DNA of 7,808 nucleotides, taken from Gammaproteobacteria bacterium (GTDB lineage Bacteria > Pseudomonadota > Gammaproteobacteria > Nitrococcales > Nitrococcaceae). The stretch is from assembly GCA_018334525.1 (NCBI GenBank), contig JAGXLT010000031.1:1-7808 (forward strand), in the 5' to 3' direction. Made by a program: the position numbers and the translations under genes. The notes under the pieces are model-generated. The model made no database searches and was not told the DNA's origin. It saw nothing but the letters and a program-made list of their open reading frames with translations. Shown here piece by piece: positions 1 to 6,198 of this stretch (the first letter of the stretch is position 1; the number at the start of each line of letters is the position of its first letter).

Positions 1-400
1 GGGGAAGGAACGGATCAGTGGCATCGGTAATCAGATCTTCGAATACGTTATCGATATCTCCAATCGCAACCTCACCGAAGTCGCCCACTAAGCCGAACGC
101 ACTGGCATCACGCTCGATGCTGTCGTCTTCACCAAACACATTGTAGGCAAACTCAACAAAGGCATAGGCCATCAATCCGTTGCCAAGGCTACGCTCAACT
201 TCAAAGCCAATGATGGAGCCATCATCGGTAAATTCATCGGTGTCATTACCATCTGCGCCTTCTTCAATTGTAAAACGCGGAAGGACTTCACCATAAACGG
301 ATAGCACCGTGCTTTCGCCAACTTCTATATCAACCGCCTGGGCGCTTGTCGCGACCATTCCAGCGGCGACCACTAATGCCAGCTTAGACATGTTTTTCAT
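1..400 (-). CDS. Gram-negative general porin, N-terminal part (runs off left edge)
   Basis: Start ATG at 400-398 with an AGGAG ribosome site about 10 bases upstream; 133 codons are visible and there is no stop before the edge. Residues 1-22 form a signal peptide (KNMSKLALVVAAGMVATSAQA, cut after AQA). The mature start, VDIEVGESTVLSVYGEV, followed by acidic loops and strands such as FEVERSLGNGLMAYAFVEFA and GLVGDFGEVAIGDIDNVFED, is the first few beta-strands of a trimeric 16-strand porin (porin_4/OmpC-like group). It should sit in the outer membrane and let small solutes diffuse in. Substrate preference cannot be read from this part. The upstream 11-bp repeats suggest phosphate-starvation control. 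Family is confident; specificity is open. Confidence 0.88.
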   Translation of the reverse strand, partial: MKNMSKLALVVAAGMVATSAQAVDIEVGESTVLSVYGEVLPRFTIEEGADGNDTDEFTDDGSIIGFEVERSLGNGLMAYAFVEFAYNVFGEDDSIERDASAFGLVGDFGEVAIGDIDNVFEDLITDATDPFLP

Positions 401-477
401 GCGTCATTCACTCCTGTGAGAAAGTACCAAAATCGTCTTAAAAGACGGGTTCTTAATGAACGCACTCAGAGTGAAAG

Positions 478-521
478 AAAACTGTGACGAAAAAGTGACG
501 TTTTGATGATAATACTGTGAC
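478..521 (-). promoter_or_regulatory. Putative double Pho box (four 11-bp direct repeats) upstream of the porin
   Basis: Read on the minus strand, four consecutive 11-base units are GTCACAGTATT, ATCATCAAAAC, GTCACTTTTTC and GTCACAGTTTT. Their TCA cores (+ strand TGAC, TGAC, TGAT, TGAC starting at 485, 496, 507 and 518) are exactly 11 bp apart, with A/T-rich tails. PhoB binds direct repeats of this kind (GTCA cores, 11-bp period, A/T-rich spacers), usually in place of a -35 element. The array lies 78 to 121 bases upstream of the porin start. I see no convincing -10 hexamer at the ideal distance. Another OmpR-family regulator could also use such spacing. Confidence 0.55.
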
Positions 522-543
522 CGTGCAACAGGTTGTTGCACGG
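521..543 (-). terminator. Perfect 10-bp dyad with 3-nt loop, 14 bp after mmsA
   Basis: Positions 521-530 and 534-543 are perfect inverted copies (CCGTGCAACA / TGTTGCACGG) around GGT. The hairpin lies just downstream of the mmsA stop, where a terminator is expected, but on the minus strand it is followed by TCACAGTATT rather than a run of T. It is therefore a weak or factor-assisted terminator, an mRNA 3'-end stabiliser, or an operator. It abuts the distal 11-bp repeat of the porin control region, so an operator role is also possible. Confidence 0.45.
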
Positions 544-557
544 CCGCAACATATTGA

Positions 558-2057
558 CTAATCGACCTGCTTAAAGTGGAACTCTCCACCTTCCTTTAGC
601 CCTGACGGCCAACGGGCAGTCACGGTTTTAGTCCGCGTATAGAAACGGAATGCATCCGGGCCGTGCTGATTCAAATCACCAAAACCGGACTTTTTCCAAC
701 CACCAAAGGTGTAATACGCCAGTGGCACAGGAATGGGCACATTAATGCCAACCATGCCCACATCAATACGGCTGGCAAAATCACGCGCCGCATCCCCATC
801 ACGCGTAAAGATGGCCACGCCGTTGCCGTAAGGGTTGTTCTTAATCAGCTCTACCGCGCCGGCATAGTCAGGCACACGCACCTGGCACAACACAGGCCCA
901 AAGATCTCTTCCCGATAAATCGACATCTCGGGGGTCACCCGGTCAAACAGGTGCGGGCCAACGTAGAACCCGGCTTCGTCGCCTTTAATCGTATGTTCAC
1001 GCCCATCAACGACGAGGTCTGCACCAGCGACCACTCCCTCTTCAATCAGCCCCAGCACGCGCGCCTTTGCCTCGGCCGTGACGAGCGGGCCGTAATCGAC
1101 CTCATCGCCTGCTGTGTACGGTCCCACGCGCAACGCATTGATACGCGGAATCAGCTTTTCTACCAGCCGATCAGCCGTGCCCTCGCCCACCGGCACGGCA
1201 ACGGAAATTGCCATACAGCGCTCGCCGGCCGCACCGTAGCCAGCGCCAACCAGTGCATCAGCCGCCTGGTCCATATCGGCATCCGGCAGGACCACCATGT
1301 GATTTTTAGCACCGCCAAACGCCTGAACCCGCTTGCCATTGGCACAGCCTCGGCCATAAATATATTCAGCGATTGGCGTTGAGCCGACAAAGCCCACCGC
1401 GGCAATATCAGGACTATCTAAAATGGCATCAACCGATTCTTTATCGCCGTGCACAACCTGTAGCACGCCATCCGGCAACCCGGCCTCTTGTAATAACTCG
1501 GCCAGCATCACCGGCACGCTCGGATCGCGCTCGCTTGGCTTTAAAATAAACGCATTACCGCAGGCCAGTGCAGGACCAATCTTCCATAGCGGGATCATCG
1601 CCGGAAAGTTGAACGGTGTAATACCGGCTACTACCCCAAGCGGCTGACGCATCGAATACACATCGATGCCCGTGCCGGCGCTATCCGTGAACTCCCCTTT
1701 CATCAAATGCGGCGCACCAGTGCAAAACTCAATCACCTCGAGCCCGCGCTGAATATCACCACGCGCATCCGGCAGCGTTTTGCCATGCTCGCGCGATAGC
1801 ACTTCGGCCAGCTTATCCATATCGCGATTAATCAAGCGCACAAACTCTGCCAGCACCCTTGCACGGCGTTGCGGGTTCGTCGCGCCCCATTTTTCTTGAG
1901 CAACCACAGCACGAGCAACCGCTTCATTTAACTCAGCCGTTGAGGCAAGGGGTAAACGCGCTTGAACAGCGCCAATAGCGGGGTTATAAACGTCGGCAAA
2001 GCGCCCTGAGGTACCCGCGACTTTCTTTCCATCGATCCAATGTGCTAGCTCTTCCAT
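558..2057 (-). CDS. mmsA: CoA-acylating methylmalonate-semialdehyde dehydrogenase
   Basis: Oxidises methylmalonate semialdehyde (or malonate semialdehyde) with NAD+ and CoA to propionyl-CoA (or acetyl-CoA) in valine, myo-inositol or beta-alanine breakdown; cytosolic. The 499-residue length is normal for the family. Visible aldehyde dehydrogenase landmarks are PFNFP at 148-152 (oxyanion Asn150), KPSE at 173-176, the cofactor loop GFVGSTPIA at 222-230, the catalytic Cys281 in GERCMA, and EEIFGPVL at 383-390. The usual general-base glutamate motif (ELGGK) is replaced by FGGAKNH at 247-253, which is the signature of the CoA-dependent MmsA branch. The start has an AAGGAG site (2072-2067) nine bases upstream. 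It is divergent from a LysR gene that is the likely regulator. No mmsB or acyl-CoA dehydrogenase partner lies within the window. Confidence 0.95.
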   Translation of the reverse strand: MEELAHWIDGKKVAGTSGRFADVYNPAIGAVQARLPLASTAELNEAVARAVVAQEKWGATNPQRRARVLAEFVRLINRDMDKLAEVLSREHGKTLPDARGDIQRGLEVIEFCTGAPHLMKGEFTDSAGTGIDVYSMRQPLGVVAGITPFNFPAMIPLWKIGPALACGNAFILKPSERDPSVPVMLAELLQEAGLPDGVLQVVHGDKESVDAILDSPDIAAVGFVGSTPIAEYIYGRGCANGKRVQAFGGAKNHMVVLPDADMDQAADALVGAGYGAAGERCMAISVAVPVGEGTADRLVEKLIPRINALRVGPYTAGDEVDYGPLVTAEAKARVLGLIEEGVVAGADLVVDGREHTIKGDEAGFYVGPHLFDRVTPEMSIYREEIFGPVLCQVRVPDYAGAVELIKNNPYGNGVAIFTRDGDAARDFASRIDVGMVGINVPIPVPLAYYTFGGWKKSGFGDLNQHGPDAFRFYTRTKTVTARWPSGLKEGGEFHFKQVD

Positions 2058-2098
2058 GGTTTTTCGCTCCTTAACTGATGTACGACCACAGCATAGCC

Positions 2099-2150
2099 TT
2101 GCAAAAATAGGTTTTAAACAGACAAAATAACAAATTCATTTTGCATAAAT
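2099..2150. promoter_or_regulatory. Divergent mmsA / lysR promoter and probable LysR-binding region
   Basis: The 105-bp space between the two starts is AT-rich. Possible minus-strand elements for mmsA are TTGTTA (2133-2128), 18 bp, TATTTT (2109-2104). Possible plus-strand elements for lysR are TTGCAA (2099-2104), 18 bp, CAAAAT (2123-2128). These overlap face to face. TGCAAAA (2100-2106) and TTTTGCA (2139-2145) form an inverted pair about 39 bp apart, and ATTT-N5-AAAT at 2138-2150 is a short dyad of the T-N11-A type that LysR proteins bind. The arrangement fits a regulator that activates mmsA and represses itself. Individual hexamers are weak matches. Confidence 0.4.
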
Positions 2151-2162
2151 ACAAGGATACGC

Positions 2163-3092
2163 ATGACAGATTCAGCGCCGCACTGGGATGACCTAAGGAT
2201 GTTTCTTGCCGTTGCGCGGGCTGAAAGCCTTTCAACAGCGGGAACACGGTTAAAAAAAGACCCGGCAACGATCAGTCGACGCATGCAACGGCTTGAAGGC
2301 AATCTTGGTGTACGCCTGTTTAATCGATCGCCCCAGGGCTATCTGCTGACAGAACCCGGCCAGCGATTACTGCAGCATGCTGAAGCCATGGAGCAATCCT
2401 TTATCAATGCGGAACAGGCAGTTGCTGACTCACCCGATCAATTACGGGGCTCCATTCGCATTGGCGCACCCGATGGTTGCGCAAGCTTTCTACTTCCTCA
2501 AGTGGTTGAGCAGATTTGCCGTGAAAACCCGGAACTGGAGGTTCAAATCGTCTCTTTGCCCCGCATCTTTAATCTCTCAAAACGCGAAGCGGATATGGCC
2601 ATTGCCGTTTCTCGCCCACAAACCGGGCGCCTGATTGTTCAGCCCCTGACTGACTATCAACTTTATATTGCGGTCGCGAAAGATTGGATTGCCGTGAATG
2701 GTGAGCCGCACACCCTTGAGCATCTCAAGCAACACCGGTTTGTGGGGTACATCCCCGATATGATTTTTGACAGCGAACTGGATTACCTGAGCGAGATCGG
2801 CATTGACCCGCCACGCCTGTCCTCCAATTCTGTCGTGGTTCAGCTTAATTGGGCACGACAGGGTGCCGGGCCTGCGATTGTGCATGATTTTGCCCTGCCG
2901 TTTGCACCTGAACTGGTTCCTATCCTTCGTGATGCCATTAGCCTGCAGCGCACGTTTTATTTAATACGGCATGTAGACGACAGGCAGGTAAATCGACTGA
3001 ATCGCTTCGCGCGTTTACTGGTCGATGGGGTGAGAACTGAGGCGGCACGGCTTGCCAAGCAAGTAGCGCAGGCTTACCCTTTAACCTTATGA
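2163..3092 (+). CDS. LysR-family transcriptional regulator, probably of mmsA
   Basis: The protein has 309 residues, typical for LysR regulators. The N-terminal winged helix-turn-helix spans about residues 8-67: DDLRMFLAVARAESLSTAG, then TISRRMQRLEGNLGVRLFNR, the recognition helix and wing. A linker helix follows (about 68-95). The co-inducer domain begins at RGSIRIGAPDG (about 95) and runs to about 295. ATG at 2163 is preceded by AAGGA five bases upstream. Its divergent position against mmsA is the standard layout for a pathway regulator responding to a metabolite of that pathway; the actual ligand is unknown. Its TGA overlaps the start of hinT (ATGA), so the two genes are probably co-transcribed and translationally coupled. 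Confidence 0.9.
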   Translation: MTDSAPHWDDLRMFLAVARAESLSTAGTRLKKDPATISRRMQRLEGNLGVRLFNRSPQGYLLTEPGQRLLQHAEAMEQSFINAEQAVADSPDQLRGSIRIGAPDGCASFLLPQVVEQICRENPELEVQIVSLPRIFNLSKREADMAIAVSRPQTGRLIVQPLTDYQLYIAVAKDWIAVNGEPHTLEHLKQHRFVGYIPDMIFDSELDYLSEIGIDPPRLSSNSVVVQLNWARQGAGPAIVHDFALPFAPELVPILRDAISLQRTFYLIRHVDDRQVNRLNRFARLLVDGVRTEAARLAKQVAQAYPLTL

Positions 3093-3433
3093 ATAAACCA
3101 TGCATATTTTGTGAAATTGCGGCGGGCCGGATGGATGCGAATATCGTTTATCAAGACGAGGATATTGTGGCCTTTAAAGACATCCACCCTCGTGCCCCCG
3201 TGCATTTACTCGTGATTCCGCGCGAACACATTCCCAGCCATCAAGACATGCTCGAATCTCATAGCACGCTGTTTGGTCGGATGCACTGGGTAGCCAAACA
3301 ACTCGCGGAAGAGCACGGCGTTGCTGAATCCGGTTACCGGACCATTTTTAACTGCGGGCGTGATGGCGGCCAGGAGGTCTGGCATATCCATTTGCATCTG
3401 CTCGGCGGCAGACCGCTTGCCTGGCCGCCCTAA
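3089..3433 (+). CDS. hinT: HinT-type histidine-triad (HIT) purine nucleoside phosphoramidase
   Basis: A 114-residue HIT protein. The histidine triad is HIHLHLL at 99-105, with His101 as the expected nucleophile by family position. N88 and the GGQEVWH stretch (93-99) complete the nucleotide site. The N-terminal CIFCEI (5-10), DIHPRAPVHLLVIP (31-44) and C-terminal LLGGRPL match the bacterial HinT pattern, which hydrolyses AMP-lysine and other nucleoside phosphoramidates as a cytosolic dimer. The protein stops soon after GRPL (ending AWPP), slightly shorter than E. coli HinT. It starts inside the end of the lysR gene (4-base overlap). Its TAA overlaps the TAG of the convergent dehydrogenase gene. 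Confidence 0.92.
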   Translation: MNKPCIFCEIAAGRMDANIVYQDEDIVAFKDIHPRAPVHLLVIPREHIPSHQDMLESHSTLFGRMHWVAKQLAEEHGVAESGYRTIFNCGRDGGQEVWHIHLHLLGGRPLAWPP

Positions 3434-4446
3434 ACCGCAGCGGCAATCGCTTCCACACGAGCCAGCAGGTTTTCATCAACCAGCAAGCCGTCTTTTTCGT
3501 GGCGTAAACGATTATTGAGCCGCCGCGCACCTGGCAAACGGACCTCCGGCTCCTGCTGAATAGCCGAGATCAGTCGTGACAATCCGCCCGCATAGTCATT
3601 ATGACCAAAAGCCCCCGGATCAAGGGCGATAAAGCACTGCCCGGTCTCAGGCGGGCCACCCGCAGTGCCGGAAAACGGGCTTGCTTCGATGCCCAAATGT
3701 GCACCGGCCAATACCGCTGCAAATAACTCAGTCATCAGCCCGGTATTAAACCCTTTGGAGCCGCCGGCAGGCATCATCGTACCGGCCAGCGCGGCATCGG
3801 GATCGGTTGTTGGATTACCGTCGGCATCCAACGCCCACCCGGGCGGCAGGGTTTCTCCACGGCGTTTATGCGCGGTAACCTCGCTTTTAGCCACCACACT
3901 CGCTGACTGGTCAATTAATATTGCTGCCGTACTATCGCGCGTATCCGGCACGGCCAGCGAGAAAGGGTTCGTACCGATAACCGGCTTTTTGGCACCCACC
4001 GGTGCAATGGATGCCGGCGCGTTAGTAAAACCCAGACCAATCAGCCCTGCTGCGGCCAGCCGCTCGGTATGATGACCGAGCACGCCACAGTTATATGATC
4101 GGGTAATTGTCATCGCGGCGATGCCATTTTTTTGCGCGGCAGCCACTAGAGATGGCAAACCGGCGTTAATGGCCGGATGTGCAAAACCGCAATCGGCATC
4201 AACGCTCAGCGTACCCGCACGCTGAGCCTGGACCTGCGGCTTTGCATCACCATTGACTTTGCCGCATTGCACATGCTCGCAATAGATTGGTGCATAGGCC
4301 ACGCCATGACTGGGAATACCGTCCATCTCGGCAGCTACAACGGCACCGGCCATCGCCTCTGCTGCTGTCACGTTTGCCCCGCTGGCCTGCAAAGCACGTT
4401 TAACTAAAGCGTTGAGCGCGGTGGGTGATATAGGCCGATTAGACAT
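3430..4446 (-). CDS. Ldh2-family NAD(P)-dependent 2-hydroxyacid dehydrogenase / imino-acid reductase
   Basis: Belongs to the malate/L-lactate dehydrogenase (Ldh2, YlbC/YiaK) family, whose members include L-sulfolactate, ureidoglycolate and 2,3-diketogulonate enzymes and piperideine-2-carboxylate reductases. The substrate cannot be fixed from sequence. Family marks in the 338-residue protein are MDGIPSHGV at 41-49 (catalytic His47 region), HH at 125-126, the cofactor-site stretch GTNPFSLAVP at 158-167, and GGSKG at 228-232. I chose the ATG at 4446 (MSNRPIS) because GGAGG lies seven bases upstream (4458-4454). An ATG 24 bases earlier at 4470 would overlap the preceding gene and lacks this site. 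The preceding barrel gene ends 20 bases upstream, so the two are likely one operon. This pairing may mean uptake plus oxidation of one organic acid, which is inference. Confidence 0.88.
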   Translation of the reverse strand: MSNRPISPTALNALVKRALQASGANVTAAEAMAGAVVAAEMDGIPSHGVAYAPIYCEHVQCGKVNGDAKPQVQAQRAGTLSVDADCGFAHPAINAGLPSLVAAAQKNGIAAMTITRSYNCGVLGHHTERLAAAGLIGLGFTNAPASIAPVGAKKPVIGTNPFSLAVPDTRDSTAAILIDQSASVVAKSEVTAHKRRGETLPPGWALDADGNPTTDPDAALAGTMMPAGGSKGFNTGLMTELFAAVLAGAHLGIEASPFSGTAGGPPETGQCFIALDPGAFGHNDYAGGLSRLISAIQQEPEVRLPGARRLNNRLRHEKDGLLVDENLLARVEAIAAAV

Positions 4447-4466
4447 GACTGAGCCTCCAGAACCGA

Positions 4467-5345
4467 TCAAAAATAGCGAGCCACTCTAACCTGAATGTTA
4501 TCGGCTTCACGAAACCCGTTTTTAATATCCAGCGCTTGTTTGTAGTTAACGGCTACCGTCATTCGGGGTGAAATTGCCATCCTAGCCCAAAGACCGACAC
4601 GCTCGTTTTGCACCTCTCCACTCCACGGGCCGCCATGCGTTCTCACTTCGCCACCCGCGTTATCAAAGTAACTCACGCCCGCTGCGAGTGCCGGCGACCA
4701 GCGATAGCTGAGTGACGCCTGCCAACTAACTAATGAGCGCTGCTCAAGCGTGCCAATTTGCTGTGATGCCCCAAGGTACTCGTCATTATCTTCGTATACT
4801 GCAACATCGACTGCCATCTGCACATTGAAACGTTCATAGACACGCTGATTAATGCCAGTCTGAAAAGCACCGATCGTTCTATTGCCGCTGGGGTTACGGT
4901 TTAAAAGACGGGTGTTTTCCACATCATAATCGCCCGTTGGTAGCACCAGATAACCGGCGATGCCAACGTAGGTACCTGACTGTCTATTCGCATACGGCCA
5001 CACAGCGCCGGCCAGGGCCACATCACCAACCCCGTCATTACCATCCAGTTCGACATACGGGAAATCTGCATAGACATAGCCTGGCAGACTGCCAACGGGT
5101 ACATAACTACCGAGGCGCAAAGATGCCGCTCGTGCTTTTAAAGAAATATCCTGAGGCTGACGGACTCCGTCAACGTAGGCTTCATCAAACGCCCGATAAC
5201 CCACCGAAATACTGGCGCCACGCACGCCCGGGGGCGGCGCAATACCATCCAACGGTGCCAGATCAACTGCTTGCGCGGTAAAAACAATCCCTGCGGGAGC
5301 CAAGGCAGCAATCAAAATATTAGCGATAGACATCCGGAAGTTCAT
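4467..5345 (-). CDS. Outer-membrane beta-barrel protein, Phenol_MetA_deg / transporter type
   Basis: With the MNFR start the protein has 292 residues. Residues 1-26 are a signal peptide (hydrophobic IANILIAALAPAGIVF, cut after AQA). The body has alternating strands, the family-like GVGDVALAGAVWPY at 105-118 and LPTGDYD at 135-141, and it ends in VRVARYF with the C-terminal Phe typical of proteins inserted by the BAM machinery. This matches the 'MetA pathway of phenol degradation' outer-membrane family, often annotated simply as transporter and thought to pass hydrophobic or aromatic compounds. Possible starts are at 5357, 5345 and 5333; none has a good Shine-Dalgarno site, so the start is uncertain. 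The longer reading frame extending to 5528 passes through the tRNA and is not real. A palindrome CCGAATTTCGG sits at 5359-5369 just before the start. Confidence 0.82.
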   Translation of the reverse strand: MNFRMSIANILIAALAPAGIVFTAQAVDLAPLDGIAPPPGVRGASISVGYRAFDEAYVDGVRQPQDISLKARAASLRLGSYVPVGSLPGYVYADFPYVELDGNDGVGDVALAGAVWPYANRQSGTYVGIAGYLVLPTGDYDVENTRLLNRNPSGNRTIGAFQTGINQRVYERFNVQMAVDVAVYEDNDEYLGASQQIGTLEQRSLVSWQASLSYRWSPALAAGVSYFDNAGGEVRTHGGPWSGEVQNERVGLWARMAISPRMTVAVNYKQALDIKNGFREADNIQVRVARYF

Positions 5346-5391
5346 ACTCGATAGCATACCGAATTTCGGGGAAGAAGTGCTTTTTATGTAA

Positions 5392-5468
5392 TGGCGCGCC
5401 CGGGAGGATTCGAACCCCCAACCTCCTGATCCGTAGTCAGGTGCTCTATCCAATTGAGCCACGGGCGC
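5392..5468 (-). tRNA. tRNA-Arg(ACG)
   Basis: A full 77-nt cloverleaf reads on the minus strand. The acceptor stem pairs GCGCCCG (5468-5462) with CGGGCGC (5402-5396), with discriminator G and an encoded CCA (5394-5392). The D stem is GCTC/GAGC. The anticodon stem CCTGA/TCAGG holds the loop CTACGGA, with anticodon ACG at 5434-5432, read as ICG in bacteria, for CGU/CGC/CGA arginine codons. The T arm contains GTTCGAATC. No T-run terminator follows the CCA, and the next sequence leads straight into the outer-membrane protein gene. Confidence 0.97.
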
Positions 5469-5486
5469 ATAATGCGGCAGGCGAGA

Positions 5487-5515
5487 AGTATGGTGTTTAT
5501 CAGCTAAATGGTCAA
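5487..5515 (-). promoter_or_regulatory. Sigma-70 promoter of tRNA-Arg
   Basis: On the minus strand, TTGACC (5515-5510) is followed by exactly 17 bp and then CATACT (5492-5487), 5/6 and 4/6 matches to the sigma-70 consensus. The tRNA 5' end is 18 bases beyond the -10. The stretch after the -10, TCTCGCCTGCCGC, is GC-rich, as in stringently controlled stable-RNA promoters. With no promoter space after the tRNA, it may also drive the barrel and dehydrogenase genes. Confidence 0.7.
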
Positions 5516-5532
5516 GCAACCCAGCCACGGAA

Positions 5533-6198
5533 ATGAATGCTACGCTATGCCCTATGAAAGGCTTTGCATGGATTTTTCTGCTGCTTATTGCCCTGCCGCA
5601 GTGGGTTAACAGCCACCCACATGGCTGGATAGATATTCGGGTTAATGTGGTTATGAACGAAGCCGGTCAGCTAGCCGCGCTAGAGCAGCGCTGGAAAATG
5701 GACCCGTTCTACAGCCTTGCCCTGATTGAAGAGCTCAATCTGCTGGGCGCGACCGGCAAATCGGAAGCCTTACGTTTAATGGCCGATGAAATTCAGCAAA
5801 ACTTAACGGCCGAACAGTACAATACCGAAGCTGAAATTAATGACACCCGACTTGCCTTCGGGCCTGTGGAAACTTACGAATTGGCCGAAATCGAACAGCA
5901 GATTGTGTTCATGTTTACCTTACCCCTCTCCACACCAATCTCTATGCAAGCGGCCACGTTGCAGTATCAGATATTTGAGCCCACTTACTTTTTAGAAATG
6001 CTGCATGAGGAGGACCGCAACCAGCCCATCCCCGAGGCACTGACGGTTACAGGCCCGTTGCAATGCGAAACACGCATTATTGCAGCCGATCCTGACCCCG
6101 CACTGGTGATGGAAGCGGCAGAGCTTGGCATTGACGAGGAAGGTGAGCATGGACTGGGGCGTTTTTTTGCTGACACGGGAGAGGTGGTTTGTCAGTAG
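5533..6198 (+). CDS. zevA: ZevA-like periplasmic metal-binding protein (DUF1007)
   Basis: A 221-residue exported protein. After a hydrophobic stretch (FAWIFLLLIALPQWVNS, ending near residue 27) the mature chain would begin HPHGWIDIRV. This His-rich start is the hallmark of DUF1007 proteins and plausibly binds metal. In Haemophilus influenzae the DUF1007/NicO pair ZevA/ZevB is described as a zinc uptake system, and the same pair lies here in the same order. The rest is acidic (for example AEIEQQ at 113-118 and EEGEHG near 201-206). The start is unsure: ATG at 5533 has only a weak GGA close by, and ATG at 5554 (MKGFAWIF) would give a more normal signal peptide. The stop overlaps zevB by ten bases. 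I see no AT-rich Zur-type palindrome upstream. Confidence 0.85.
   Translation: MNATLCPMKGFAWIFLLLIALPQWVNSHPHGWIDIRVNVVMNEAGQLAALEQRWKMDPFYSLALIEELNLLGATGKSEALRLMADEIQQNLTAEQYNTEAEINDTRLAFGPVETYELAEIEQQIVFMFTLPLSTPISMQAATLQYQIFEPTYFLEMLHEEDRNQPIPEALTVTGPLQCETRIIAADPDPALVMEAAELGIDEEGEHGLGRFFADTGEVVCQ

Noticed and set aside
404..589. 61-codon minus-strand frame upstream of the porin
   Set aside because: It covers the end of mmsA, the dyad and the 11-bp repeats, has no ribosome site or recognisable domain, and explains nothing that the control elements do not.
1296..1316. Loss of the usual aldehyde dehydrogenase glutamate (FGGAKNH instead of ELGGK) as a possible defect
   Set aside because: This replacement is characteristic of CoA-acylating MmsA enzymes, so the protein is not damaged.
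663..1382. Long 239-codon plus-strand frame inside mmsA
   Set aside because: It lies opposite a well-conserved gene, has no domain of its own and no ribosome site. It is a shadow of mmsA codon usage.
4447..4470. Upstream start (MIGSGGSV) for the Ldh2-family gene
   Set aside because: It would overlap the preceding stop and lacks a ribosome site, whereas the ATG at 4446 has GGAGG seven bases upstream and gives a normal family N-terminus.
5358..5391. Intrinsic terminator after tRNA-Arg
   Set aside because: The CCGAATTTCGG palindrome has almost no loop and no T-run in the minus direction, so it does not form a usable terminator.
5346..5528. N-terminal extension of the outer-membrane protein frame containing APVAQLDRAPDYGSG
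   Set aside because: This is the translation of the tRNA-Arg gene on the same strand, a common annotation artefact. The signal peptide begins only after the tRNA.
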